A stretch of 64,000 nucleotides of DNA, from positions 2,539,761 through 2,603,760 of the forward strand of contig OX336351.1 of the NCBI GenBank assembly GCA_946902875.1, written 5' to 3'. The notes under the pieces are model-generated. The model did not search any database, was not told the DNA's origin, and saw only the letters and a program-made list of their open reading frames with translations. Positions 50,609 to 62,279 of the stretch are shown piece by piece; the first letter of the stretch is position 1; every line of letters begins with the position of its first letter. Source of the stretch: Nematopogon swammerdamellus (lineage: Eukaryota; Arthropoda; Insecta; Lepidoptera; Adelidae). A program made the position numbers and the translations under genes.

Positions 50609-50824
50609 ATGCCTACGTGTCCCTTGCGACAATGTAAAAATCGTACCGGGAAGATAAACAAGGACGACGACGTCACATATCACAAAGTGCACTTACCTAT
50701 AGCACGTAATTTCCAAAATATTTACAAATCGCCAAACGAGCAGACGACCCTTCGCCGAACGTTCGACAGCGCGGTCCTCTCCCAGCATACTACTTCACAA
50801 AGCGTTGCATTAGTTTACCGCTAG
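50609..50824 (+). CDS. THAP-domain ORF (partial or exon)
   Basis: 71 codons from ATG at 50609. Residues ~4-27 ('CPLRQCKNRTGKINKDDDVT' then YHKVHLP) fit the beginning of a THAP zinc finger: C-x3-C, an NR/NS turn, and an aromatic-His-Lys before Pro. The second half of the domain (the C-x2-H pair and AVPTIF-like end) is absent, so this is an exon or a relic. THAP domains bind DNA in P-element-type transposases and in host regulators. It lies close to a 3.57-kb non-autonomous insertion, but no link is shown. Confidence 0.4.
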   Translation: MPTCPLRQCKNRTGKINKDDDVTYHKVHLPIARNFQNIYKSPNEQTTLRRTFDSAVLSQHTTSQSVALVYR

Positions 50825-50861
50825 ATGGCAATGTTTTATATTGAATACCAAATTGTATATG

Positions 50862-50948
50862 TACCGTGTGGGGTCGGTACTTAAAAAGAATAGCCCCACT
50901 GCATCTCTCCCCGTCGCATGTCGTAAAAGTCGACTAAGGGATAAGAAA
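50862..50948 (+). mobile_element. Family E head fragment
   Basis: 'gtaccgtgtggggtcggtac' to 'gtcgactaagggataag', immediately before a tRNA/5S-type SINE head. Confidence 0.5.
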
Positions 50949-50949
50949 A

Positions 50950-51178
50950 TTCGTCAGCCTCGGTAGCTCAGTGGCGCGGTTGGTTAGTCAACTGTTTTTA
51001 AGCAACGCTGAGCGCGGTCAGTGATTGGATGGGTGACCGCTCGACCGTTGGAGGCTGACCGTGGTTCGGATTCCACGTTAAACTGTAGGTCCCTTCCCTT
51101 CTTACCTTACTAGGTGGTAGGGTTTATCCCGGCCGGGTTGATACCACCGCACTGAACGAAACGTCGGTCGAAACCACC
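50950..51178 (+). mobile_element. SINE C, first half (split copy)
   Basis: Complete tRNA/5S-like head and the start of body C, ending at 'acgtcggtcgaaac'. The rest of the same SINE resumes at 54745. Confidence 0.75.
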
Positions 51179-54100
51179 GAGCATACCTACGGGAGTGGCA
51201 ACCGTCGAGCGCTAATATATAGGAAAATTAGCCGCGTGTTAGAGCATTTGCACTAACACATAGCGCTGCTGCGGGATCGACCGTCAGTGCGCTCGCGACT
51301 TGGGAACGAAGAACACGTATATGTGCACTACGCAAAATTGCGATTTCTGCAGTTCGTGCGTGTCGAAAGAGCTCAAGATCATCAGGAATGACAAAAGATG
51401 GCGTAACCTTTCATAATTAAGTAATTTTAATGATAATACAATGCTTAAAGCGTGTAAAATACAAAAATTCCGCGAGTTAGGAGCACGACTGCGCGCCATA
51501 CCGGGCGCGTACACATGATAGGCAAATTTTACAGACTGGAAAGAAATTTGAAATCAATTATTGTATATGGGTGTTGTTAGTTTTTTTATGGCAATGACAT
51601 GGATGAATTCAATTTATAATATGTATTGTTATTATTTCTTTAATATTACGTTTTCTATTTTTTATAATTATAAAACAAATATACCTATACAAAACTAATA
51701 TATTGTATATTATGTATTATTATAATAAGTATTATATTTATTTATTGTCACGTTTTCTTATTCTATTTACATATCTATACAATATTATTATCAGTGATAG
51801 GAATAGGTAGGACTTATTTACCTAAACTTCGAGGAACAGAGTAAAAAATTTGAGACTTCCTTACGACAATATTTTTTTCCGGTTTAATAATATTCATGGT
51901 GTTATAATTTCGCGATTTAAAAAAAGTGGCCGCCATTTTGAACTTTTTAGTAACTGGACAGATTGCTTTCAAAATCGACATCTGGGTGTCAGTGTGGACT
52001 CTGAATACGAATCTGTAGTCAAATTTAAAAAAAGTAGCCGCCATTTTGAACTTTTTAGTTACTGGACCGATTGCTTTCAAAATCGATATCTGCGTGTCTA
52101 TGTAGGCTCTGAGTACGAATCCGTTGTCAAAATTTAAAAAAGTGACCGCCATTTTGAACTTTTTAGTTACTGGACCGATTACTTTCAAAATCGATATCTG
52201 GGTGTCTGTGTGGGCTCTGAATACGAATCTGTAGTAAAAATAAAAAAAAAGTGGCCGCCATTTTGAACTTTTTAGTAACTGGACAGATTGCTTTCAAAAT
52301 CGACATCTGGGTGTCAGTGTGGACTCTGAATACGAATCTGTAGTCAAATTTAAAAAAAAGTAGCCGCCATTTTGAACTTTTTAGTTACTGGACCGATTGC
52401 TTTCAAAATCGATATCTGCGTGTCTATGTAGGCTCTGAGTACGAATCCGTTGTCAAAATTTAAAAAAGTGACCGCCATTTTGAACTTTTTAGTTACTGGA
52501 CCGATTACTTTCAAAATCGATATCTGGGTGTCTGTGTGGGCTCTGAATACGAATCTGTAGTAAAAATAAAAAAGTGGCCGCCATTTTGAACTTTTTAGTT
52601 ACTGGACCGATTGCTTTCAAAATCGATATCTGGGTGTCTGTGTGGGCTCTGAATACGAATCTGTAGTCAAAATTTAAAAAAAGTGGCCGCCATTTTGAAC
52701 TTTTTAGTTACTGGACCGATTGCTTTCAAAATCGATATCTGGGTGTCTATGTCGGCTCTGAATACGAATCCGTTGTCAAAATTTAAAAAAGTGACCGCCA
52801 TTTTGAACTTTTTAGTTACTGGACCGATTACTTTCAAAATCGATATCTGGGTGTCTGTGTGGGCTCTGAATACGAATCTGTAATCAAAATAAAAAAAAGT
52901 GGCCGCCATCTTGAACTTTTTAGTTACTGGACCGATTGCTTTCAAAATCGATATCTGGGTGTATGTGGGGGCTCTGAATACGAATCTGTAGTAAAAATTA
53001 AAAAAAGTGGCCGCCATTTTGAACTTTTTAGTTACTGGACCGATTGCTTTCAAAATCGATATCTGGGTGTCTGTGTGGGCTCTGAATGCGAAGCCGTTGT
53101 CAAAATTTAAAAAAGTGGCCGCCATTTTGAACTTTTTAGTTATTGGACCGATTGCTTTCAAAATCGATATCATATTTTTTATGTTAACTACATATTGTTA
53201 TTCAGAGCCCACACAGACATGTAGACATGGGTTTTGAAAGTAATCAGTCCAGTAACTAAAAGTTCAAAATGGCGGCCACTTTTTTAAGATTTTGACAACG
53301 GATTCGTATTCAGAGCCCACACAGACAAACAAATATCGATTTTAAAAGCAATCGGTCCAATAACTAAAAAGTTCAAAATGGCGGTCACTTTTTTTAAATT
53401 TTGACAATGGATTCGTATTCAGAGCCCACACAGACACCCAGATATCGATTTTGAAAGCAATCGGCCCAGTAACTAATAAGTTCAAAATGGCGGCCACTTT
53501 TTTTAAATTTTGACAACGGATTCGTATTCAGAGCCCACACGGACACCCAGATATCGATTTTGAAAGCAATCGGTCCAGTAACTAAAAAGTTCAAAATGGC
53601 GGCCACTTTTTTTAATTTTTTACTACAGATTCGTATTCAGAGCCCACACATACACCCAGATATCGATTTTGAAAGCAATCGGTCCAGTAACTAAAAAGTT
53701 CAAAATGGCGGTCACTTTTTAAATTTTGACAACGGATTCGTATTCAGAGCCTACATAGACACCCAGATATCGATTTTGAAAGAAATTGGTCCAGTAAATA
53801 GGAAGTTCAAAATGGCGGCCACTTTTTTTAAATGTTTACTACAGATTCGTATTCAGAGCCCACACATACACCCAGATATCGATTTTGAAAGCAATCGGTC
53901 CAGTAACTAAAAAGTTCAAAATGGCGGCTACTTTTTTTAAATTTTGACTATAGATTCGTATCCAGAGTCCACACAGACGCCCATATATCGATTTTGAAAG
54001 AAATCGGTCCAGTAACTAAAAAGTTCAAAATGACGGCCACTTTTTTAAATTTTTACTACAGATTCGTATTCAGAGCCCACACTGACACCCAGATATCGAT

Positions 54101-54744
54101 TTTGAAAGCAATCGGTCCAGTAACTAAAAAGTTCAAAATGGTGGCCACTTTTTTCAAATCGCGAAATTAAAACACCATGAATATTATTAAACCGGAAAAA
54201 AATATTGTCTTAAGGAAGTCTGTAATCTTTTACTCTGTTCCTCGAAATTTAGGTAAATAAGCCCTACTTATTCCTATCACTGATTATTAGTACAACTTTT
54301 CAAAAATATTAAAACAACAGTCTTGTTTAATTTTTCAATATTTTTTTGGATTCAAACAATAATATTCGTTCAGTAAAAACTATTTGAAATAATATTACAA
54401 ATAACAATTTCAAAATTCACAAATATACCGCACCATCATTGTCCGTCAGACTGGCATTCGTAGTGATCCCGTCAAGTTGCCGTCATGCAAGGCTTCCGAT
54501 TGGTCGGACGGTCGGCTCTTACTCCCAGATACCCGAGCCAAGCCAGCGATAACAAACCTGTCGCTCGCCTTGCTCGCTCTGTCTCTCTCCATATCGCGGG
54601 GCGCGATATGGGTAACGGAGATAGACAAGTCACGTCCTATAAGATTAAATTGCGATTTCGATTTTCGTAGTAGTAGGGATTTTTGGCTAGCCGTGCTCCG
54701 ATACAAACGCAGTAGCGTTGCGTCTCCCGTAGGTATTCTCCTTG
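51179..54744. mobile_element. 3.57-kb non-autonomous element inside a SINE
   Basis: Bounded by GGTCGAAAC on both sides (51170-51178 and ~54745-54753). The ends carry an inverted 'atacctacgggag' block (51183-51195 and ~54725-54737) and nearby matching bases. The interior has a left arm with no ORF, a satellite fold-back (51786-54290) and a GC-richer right arm. Superfamily unknown; an 8-9 bp duplication would fit hAT, P or Mutator-type elements. Confidence 0.55.
51786..54290. repeat. Fold-back satellite: ~107-bp units in two opposed arrays
   Basis: About 12 units to 53170 in one orientation and about 9 in the other from ~53200; unit core 'tggccgccattttgaacttt' and 'gattgctttcaaaatcgata'. The outer ends ('atcagtgataggaatagg') are also inverted copies. 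ORFs across it merely follow the repeat. Confidence 0.85.
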
Positions 54745-54915
54745 GTCGAAACGGCTATGTAAATAGTTCGTGTTTTCCGTCCGGTTTAGTGTAGCCGACA
54801 TGAAATGAAGGGAAGCACTGACATGGCACCTAGTTCACCCTGTGTTATGGGCTGACATCACGGATGTTGTAGGTGATGTAGCCAACCGTGTCAGGTACCA
54901 TAAAAAAAAAAAAAA
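54745..54915 (+). mobile_element. SINE C, second half (split copy)
   Basis: Continues body C from 'ggtcgaaacggctatgtaaa' to the A run at 54901-54917, completing the copy begun at 50950. Confidence 0.75.
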
Positions 54916-55040
54916 AATCTCCCCTATATTTTATAGAACGCTGAATCAATACTTTTAAAACATCATTGGTTCCAACTACATATTATTGCACTTATTTATT
55001 CAAGAAAATATAAAAAAAGTAATACAAATAATTAAATAAT

Positions 55041-55364
55041 TCAAACTAACCTAACAAATATTAAAATAACTATCCAAAGGGGCTTTTCAAAAGTTCCCAG
55101 AACACTTGCGGCATTACCGCGCTGGATGGCAATACCCTTTGAATGAAGTAGGCCCTTGATTGCGGGACGCCAGTTGCGTCCACCAGCAGAGGGGCCAAGC
55201 CTCTTCAAGAAGCTTTTGGCTTCACTGCTATATGTACATCGAGGATTCATACATTTATCTACAAAACATAGATGCGCCTCCCTGAAAGAAATCGTGGCGG
55301 CGCCCATCCAAGTTACACCACGAGGAAGCACCAAAGGGAAGCACTGACGTGGCACCGAGTTCAC
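55041..55364 (-). pseudogene. Coding-looking fragment of unknown origin
   Basis: A 107-codon minus-strand frame with balanced composition and Cys pairs ('CFVDKCMNPRC'), ending against a SINE 3' part on its upstream side. It may be a transposon ORF piece or an exon remnant; I do not recognise it and confidence is low. Confidence 0.2.
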
Positions 55365-55437
55365 CCGGTGTTATGAGCTGACATCACGGATGTTGTAGGT
55401 GATGTAGCCAACCGTGTCAGTTACCATAAAAAAAAAA
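55336..55437 (+). mobile_element. SINE C 3' end
   Basis: 'gggaagcactgacgtggcac' to an A run; only the last ~100 bases of body C. Confidence 0.65.
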
Positions 55438-55439
55438 CC

Positions 55440-55600
55440 ACAACACCGGCCATCAAGCAGCAAGTAGGTAAGGCACGAAAGCTTACCTACTCCATTGTGG
55501 GGCCCGTGCCAAGGTGAGAGGTGGTTACCCTCTCGCCTTTAAGCACGACATCTTGTCCATATCTCTTAGTCGACTTTCCTACATGCACGGGGAGAAATGC
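55440..55600 (-). mobile_element. Family E fragment
   Basis: 'cgtgccaaggtgagaggtgg' and 'ctcttagtcgactttcctac' on the reverse strand. Confidence 0.5.
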
Positions 55601-55685
55601 ATTGGGAATATTAGTTTCTGTTACTATAGAAAACTGATGGCGTTAAATCTATTGCATTTTGTAGTTCCATGAAGTATTTTTTTTA

Positions 55686-56060
55686 TTTATTTTTTATGGA
55701 AACTGACACGGTTGGCTACATCACCTACAAAATCCGTGATGTCAGCCCATAAGACCAAGTGAGCTAGGTGCCATGTCAGTGCTTCCCTTCGATCGTGCCG
55801 GCTACACTGAACTGGACGGAAAACACAAACTATTTACATAGCCGTTTCGACCGACCTTTCATTCAGTGCGGTGGTACCAACCCGGGCGGGTTAAACCCTA
55901 CCACCTAGTAAGATAAGAAGGGAAGGGACCTACAGTTTAACGTGCAATCCGAACCACGGTCAGCCTCGAATAGTCAAGCGGTCACCCATCCGAGGACTGA
56001 CCGCGCTCAGCGTTGCATAACAACAGTCGACCGACCGCACCACTGAGCTACCGAGGCTGC
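55686..56060 (-). mobile_element. Full SINE, tRNA/5S-like head with body C
   Basis: Complete minus-strand copy. The next ~830 bases (56061-56890) contain no recognised repeat or gene. Confidence 0.8.
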
Positions 56061-56894
56061 CATATATAGAGTATATATAGAAAACTGATAGTGTCAAGTT
56101 AAATGCATTTTGTAGTTCCATGAAGTAATTCACTCTGACTTTAAGTTTCATTCAAAAAACTTTTGTACTAAATAATTTTCTCCTTTCAATAAATATGGCA
56201 CAAGTTCCCTAACACTTATGCTTCTCTGCGTATACTGCTATTGATTCAAGGGGCTTATATCTTAATACCCAGTTTATCGTTCTATCTGAATTCGCTCATT
56301 CCATTTTGAACTTTCAGCTTCATGGTTTAAAGACGTAAATTCTCTTATACATTTGAATTATTGTGAAAGCAATTTGTTTTCTCATGCTTATGTGTGTTTG
56401 CTTCGTTTAATTCCATACGCAGCAAATAAACTGAGCCGAAACTCGCGCCTCGATAATGTGGCTTGAGGATTTGTACGAGTATGTTTGAGGTGGTAGCTAA
56501 ATAGTTTGGCGGTGAAATTCTTGCTAGTTATGGCAGGGATGCTGGGTAGCCGTATACTGTTTTTTTTTTTTGACGTGATAACGTCACGTCTTATAAATTG
56601 ATGAACACCGGCTGCACGCACGAGAAAGTGTCACGTTCCATCTGAGCCTGTATGTGCAAGCGAGAGCGCGCAACAAGCGATAGAGAGGCACAATCGGTAT
56701 AGTCAAAGTTATCATGGAAACGTCTTAAGAAGTAAAACTGTCAAGATCAGACAACAGAAGTTTATCGATGGCCAGTCACAAGATGATTTAATCTTTCTAC
56801 TGGAAGTAGAATTACTGATCTTTGCTCTATGTACTACGATTATTCCACGTCATCACGTAAAACTATCGTCCGTAAACCGACTTTACAGTCAACC

Positions 56895-57165
56895 AATTTT
56901 TTTTATGTACGTAATCCGGTATGGGTTGCTGAGTCGGAGGGGCCAAAGCACATGCTCCGACCAGCCAATATCACCTCCGAGAAGGTAGGTGCCATACCGG
57001 AGACTTCCCTGGATAGCTGGCTATACTGGAATAGAGGAGAACACAACCGAGGCTTCTATGCGGCCATCTTACATCCAGTATGGTGGTGCCAACCCAGTCG
57101 GCTACAATTTGAGCCTACCACCTAGTAAGTAAGGGGCAAGGACCTACTAACAGTTTTACACTGGG
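56895..57165 (-). mobile_element. SINE D body
   Basis: Body D from 'atccggtatgggttgctgag' to 'cctaccacctagtaag', head missing. Confidence 0.7.
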
Positions 57166-57184
57166 CGTTTTTAAAACAGCTTTT

Positions 57185-57558
57185 TTATTGAATTTTTTCG
57201 GTTGGCTACATCACCTACAACATTTGTAATGTCATACCATAACACCGGGCGAACTATGTGCCATGTCAGTGCTTCCCTTCATTTCATGTCGGCTACCACT
57301 GAACTGGACTAAAAACACTAACTATTTACATAGCCGTTTCGACCGACATTTCATTCAGTGCGTTGGTAACAACCCGGGCGGGATATACCCTACCACCTAG
57401 TAAGGTAAGAAGGGTAAGAAGACTTACAGTTTTACGTGGAATCCGAACCACGGTCAGCCTCCAACACGGTCGAGCGGTCACCCATCCAAATACTGACCGC
57501 GCCCACGTATGCTTAACAACCAGTCGACCGACCGCACCACTGAGCTAGCGAGGCTGAC
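57185..57558 (-). mobile_element. SINE, tRNA/5S-like head with body C
   Basis: Nearly complete; the tail junction with the preceding SINE D is blurred. Confidence 0.7.
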
Positions 57559-57741
57559 AAGGCTGGCTTCACATGCAATTTGTCATCACAAAAAAAAGGC
57601 ACATACAATTATTGCTTACAGACCATTTCAGGTGAGGACCATTTCACCATAGCTGAAAGGACTATATACGTGAAAGGAACATTTCACCATAGGTGAAAGG
57701 ACCATTTCACCATTTCGCGTAGCAGACAGGGAATGCACCTG

Positions 57742-58139
57742 TATATAAGGTGCTTCGTTAGTCATGTCAAAAATTTCGGGAGGGTTACATACACACTCAA
57801 ATAAACACGTTACGCAAAAAAAAAAATGTTTTTAGCATTACTTTTCGAGAAATTTAACAAAACATGTTTGCTACCTAAACATTAACCTGTGTGTAACAGT
57901 AGGTAACTTGTATTGTACGGGGTCAATGACCGTACTATGTTCATACGCAGAACAGCTGTTTGTTGTAAGTAAGTCGCAAGGTCACTATGATTGGTTTTTA
58001 CAGCTACTTATTTAATTATATTTTTTTGTTGGGAGAAAAAATGCTCCTATAAACATATGTTTTTTTTACGTAAAGTGTTTATTTGAGTGTGTATGTAACC
58101 CTCCCGAAATTTTTGACATGACTAACGAAGCACCTTATA
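57742..58139. mobile_element. ~400-bp MITE with ~80-bp inverted ends
   Basis: 'tataaggtgcttcgttagtc' is mirrored by 'gactaacgaagcaccttata'. The inverted arms include 'cgggagggttacatacacac'. TA at both sides is compatible with a mariner-type duplication. Upstream (57620-57720) 'aaaggaccatttcaccat' recurs three times. Confidence 0.7.
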
Positions 58140-58360
58140 CTGTAGAGCTGCGTAAAGTGCGGACTAAGCGCTTTAGTATTTCTTTTAACTTCTGTACTGA
58201 GAAACTGGAATGCACTTCCCCCCGATGTGTTTCCTTCAGTGTATGGCTTAGGATCATTCAAGAGAAGCGTAAATGCACCTGTCACGCCGGCACGGCATTC
58301 GCAGTCCCCGTTCTAAACCTAATGCTTTTGGGGCATCGTCGGCACAACAATCTACGCTGA
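58140..58360 (+). pseudogene. LINE ORF2 C-terminal relic
   Basis: 'ctggaatgcacttccccccg' corresponds to the WNxLPP motif near the end of CR1/Jockey ORF2, followed by 'ggcacggcattcgcagtccc'. Frame broken by several stops. Confidence 0.45.
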
Positions 58361-58374
58361 GGGCGCAAAGTGTT

Positions 58375-58800
58375 TTGTATGGGGCCCCATGATTTATTTT
58401 TAATTTTTGCTTATTTTATTATTTGTTGACATATGCGCCACAATAACACATATTGTAGGCCTTCCCTTGCCCCTTACTAGGTTGTAGGCTCAAATTGTAG
58501 CCGACTGGGCTGGTACCACCCTACTGGATGTAAGACGGCCGCATAGCAGCCTCGGTTGTGTTCTCCTGTATAGCCTGCAATCCAGGGAAGTCTCCGGTAT
58601 GGCACCTACCTTCTCGGAGGTGATATTGACTGGTCGGAGCATGCGCTTTGGTCCCTCCGACTCAGCCACCCATACTGGAATACATAAAAAAAAATTCTGT
58701 GAAAATTTCAACCGGCTTCCTATTACGGTTCAACGGATACAGTACTCGGACGGACAGACAGATAGGCGTCCGTATGGACATGGAACCCTAAAAAAGACGA
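58375..58800 (+). mobile_element. Family F repeat split by SINE D
   Basis: Family F reads 'gtatggggccccatgattta' to 'acaataacacatatt', then resumes 'attctgtgaaaatttcaacc' after the SINE at 58456-58690. Confidence 0.65.
58456..58690 (+). mobile_element. SINE D, head truncated
   Basis: From 'gtaggccttcccttgcccct' to the A run after 'ggaatacataaaa', nested in family F. Confidence 0.7.
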
Positions 58801-59224
58801 GTACAATGTTTAATCGCGCTTTGACCCTTCTAGATATATTTTAGTTCGGTGGCTTAAGTTGTGTCACACGCAAGTTGTCATATTAGTGGACGTAGCTTAT
58901 CCCTAGAGGGAATCATTCCAGCTTATCAGGGGGCATAAATCTATATTATATTATTTACACAGCTCTGCTAGGTAAACGCGTCGAAAATTATAGTATCTAC
59001 CTACATTTTCATAAAAGGCCTGTATCATAAGAAACGGGCAGGCGTCACGCTTGACGAGGGTAGCGTTTTGTCCTCGGTACAGATTAGCGTCACTCGGGAT
59101 ATATTAATATTCCTTCAGCGCGATACATGTGTTGCGTCGAGCGACGCGGCAGCGCGTGTTAAGCTGTGCGGTCAGAGGCGTAGCGAGCCGGTGTGGAGAG
59201 GGACCGCGCAAATGAAATGAAATG

Positions 59225-60010
59225 AGTCTATTTATCTCATCCAATACATACACACACAATAGATACAATAAAAGCACAAGACAAACTTGACACAGCCTTT
59301 GTCCCTCACCACCGAGTCCGGGGCCAGTGAGAGGGACGCTGATTTTAAGTCAGGGCGAAGTACACAACAAAAATAATATTCTAATATACCCTTATTCCGT
59401 CCTCCTCCTGTTCGCCTTCGCCAAAACCGCCATACTCTCGCGGAGCACCACTTTGTAGTCGACAGAAGAGGCCTTCGAACTGCACGATTCTCTAAATCGT
59501 TCTTGTGCCGCACTGCGAACGGGCTCCCAGGGAATATCTTTCCCCACTCCTGTAATTCACGGATCTTCAAATCGCGGGTTAATAAGCCTTGCCCCAGCAA
59601 CATTAATCCACCTCCAAGCCGGTCTGGCAGAGCCATCCAGTTCGGAAGCAATAAAAAAAAAACTAACATAAACATGTACACAACAACCAGAGAAAAAGGA
59701 GAAGAAGAAGTTTTATAGTCATAGTACACAAAACACAACACACACACAGACAATTCATCCGTCCGTCTGTAGGTCCGCACGTCATAATTATCAATGTTGG
59801 AGGCATAAGGCCTTAATTTCATAGCAATTACATTTTTAATTCTTGGTCAAATATACATTTCCTCAATTTACATTTGAATGTATTACAATTAGTAATCTCT
59901 CTGAGAGGAGGGAGGAGGTCGTTCCAACAGCGATAGCGCAACGGCTGGGTGGATGCATTTGAGCGGCCAAAGGGAATTTTAAGATAATTACAGCCTTTTC
60001 CTGATTTTAT
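59225..60010 (-). pseudogene. LINE 3' fragment (ORF2 end plus 3' UTR)
   Basis: 59828-60003 on the minus strand encodes an ORF2 C-terminus ('IPFGRSNASTQPLRYRCWND' followed by LLPPLREI), the W-N-x-LP region of CR1/Rex-like LINEs. The following ~600 bases are its 3' UTR-like tail; a long ORF there (59232-59822) is low-complexity and not a gene. Confidence 0.55.
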
Positions 60011-60039
60011 AAAAAAAATTTTTTTTTTATGTATACGCG

Positions 60040-60185
60040 ACATATGGCATCGTTTCACCTACAAGTAGGTGTCTAACGATGCCCATAGACATTCTGTGAT
60101 GCATGGGAATTGCGAATGCCATGCCGTCCTGACAGGAGCCTTTTCACGCCCCTTTTGAAAAACCCCAGGTTGTATTTGGGAAATA
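60040..60185 (-). mobile_element. LINE 3'-tail relic
   Basis: 'ggcatcgtttcacctacaag' and 'gcgaatgccatgccgtcctg', same family as 12540-12690 and 13860-13950. Confidence 0.4.
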
Positions 60186-60439
60186 ATTACTAAATAATGT
60201 TAAAATTCTCCCTGAGGTCTGACCTACCGCAAAATTTAAAGAACCGTATGTATATGATGACCAGTGAATCCTCCTAAGATTTTTCTTTTATCGAAACCGC
60301 GGTTAAGAATATGGAAAAAATAGTTCCTTGATCGAAATTAGTTCGAAGAACATTTTTTCCTCCTTCGGAACCAGTTACAAAACTCCGGTTGTGTGACGTG
60401 GACTCCGACGGTCGCTGTTGTCCAATAGTTGAAAGTTGC

Positions 60440-60775
60440 CCAGCGACAAATGCAACGCCGAGCGCGGTCAGTACTTGGATGGGTGACCGCTTGACCGTTG
60501 GAGGCTGACCGTGGTTCGGACCACGTTAATCTGAGGTTCCCTTCCCTTCTTTACTTACTAGGTTAGGTGGTAGGGTTTATCCTGGCCGGGTTGGTGCCAC
60601 CGTACTGGGCGAATCGTCGGTCAAAACGCCTATGTAAACAGTTCGTGTTTTCCGTTCAGTTCAGTCTAGTCGGCACTACCGAAGGGAAGCACTGACATGG
60701 CACCTAGTTCACCCGGTGTTATAGGCTGACATCGCGGATGTTGTAGGTGAAGAAGACAACCGTGCGTCATCGAAT
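60440..60775 (+). mobile_element. SINE C, head partly lost
   Basis: 5S-like 'cagtacttggatgggtgacc' and body C to 'gaagaagacaaccgtgcgtc'. A small hairpin built on 'ttttttaaactgac' follows at ~60780-60820. 60821-61440 has nothing recognised. Confidence 0.65.
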
Positions 60776-61440
60776 TCAATTTTTTTAAACTGACAACGGT
60801 CAGTTTAAAAAAATACAATTCGATTATTTTCTTTTCCTCCAAACATTATGGGGGCACCTGTTCGCCTCAAACCACAGTATTATTGAAACTTTTTTATCAA
60901 TTTCTGTATTGGAGACGAAGGCAATTTTTTGCTCGATGCATAATACCCCATCATATCATTATTCTTAAATTTTGTAATACACTACGACTTGTCCGAGTGT
61001 GCACAGACACCAAATGGATGCGTTATAAAAAAAAAATATCATTTTATAATCGCCCTCTCGGGAAAAGTATAGCTACGGCCCTGTCGTAGTATCTACGATA
61101 AATAACGACGCAGATCGCACACAACCTTGTGCGTTTGCTTGCGTGTCGATTATCGAAACTTCGTAGACGTGCCTGCTTGTTGGCACATCCTTACTTTGCT
61201 CGCGGTTGGGGGCGGGGCTTGTAGCGGAAGATAATACTGAGCTGTAAGTTTTGAGGTTGTAAACTTGTACATATGGCTTACTGTCTGTGCCCGCAGCGCC
61301 GCTCGCTGTATGTTTGGATTTGGGAGTTTTCTGAACTTTGCAGTTATAAACGGGGCGGGTGTACCGCCTAGACTCTAGCTAGAGTGACTGAGGTCCGAGG
61401 TTCGAACATCGTCGACGTGTACAGGTAGCGGCACGAGTTT

Positions 61441-61840
61441 TTTTTTTATGTAATCCGTTATGGGTGGCTGAGTCAGAGGGGCCAAAGCGCATGCTCCGAC
61501 CAGCCAATGTCACCTCCGAGAAGGTAGGTGCCATACCGGAGACTTCCCTGAATTGCTGGCTATACTGGACTAGAGGAGAACACAGCCGAGGCTGCTATGC
61601 GGTCATCTTACATCCAGTACGGTGGTACCAACCCAGTCGGCTACAGTTTGAGCCTACCACCTAGTAAGGGGCAAGGGAAGGAACCTACAGTTTTAAACCG
61701 GTTCCGAACGGTGAAGCAGCAGATGTAGGTATGCACGTACATTTTTTCGTCAGAAAAAACTGATTGGTACACGCCGACCGGATTCGAGCCGCGGACCTCT
61801 CGCATGAGAAGCCGATGCCCAAGCCACTCGATATAGGATA
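61441..61840 (-). mobile_element. Full SINE D
   Basis: Tail (T run) at 61439-61448; tRNA-like head with 'gcttctcatgcgagaggtcc' at the right end. Confidence 0.8.
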
Positions 61841-61842
61841 GA

Positions 61843-62030
61843 CACCTCTCACCTTGGCACGGTCTTTCCACAGAGTCATGTAGCAGGTGATAGGCTTGAT
61901 AGTTGTTGATCTTGATACGTGTTGGTTGGTGTTGTATTGTAATGTACGAGAGTATCTACAGCACAACACCGATTACTCTGCTTACCCCGATTGGCGGGAT
62001 ACAGCGTGTGGTATGTATACCACACGCTCA
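61843..62030 (+). mobile_element. Family E fragment
   Basis: 'acacctctcaccttggcacg' and 'cagcacaacaccgattactc' in family order. Confidence 0.5.
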
Positions 62031-62279
62031 GTTTTCACACGTTTCGTTAAAATTTCAAACTGCATACACGTAACAAAATTGCATTTAAAATAAAAAGGTA
62101 GCCATCATATGAAGGGCGATCTCCAATAATAACGTAGCTCGCACGCCTTTATTGGTTGTCGAACTTTTTTTTTTGAAAATCGAATTTCATGCGATCAAAG
62201 CGAGCAGAAGCAATAACAGGCAGTGCACACCACTTTAGCGGCAATTATAACGCAAATTATGAAGTTAAGTTGTTATGAA

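Noticed and set aside
51814..53606. ORFs of 70-168 codons as repeat proteins
   Set aside because: The reading follows the 107-bp satellite on both strands in the same way; no start context, and the arrays are part of a fold-back element.
59232..59822. 196-codon ORF as a gene
   Set aside because: Low-complexity reading of a LINE 3' UTR-like tail; only the neighbouring 59828-60003 part looks coding.
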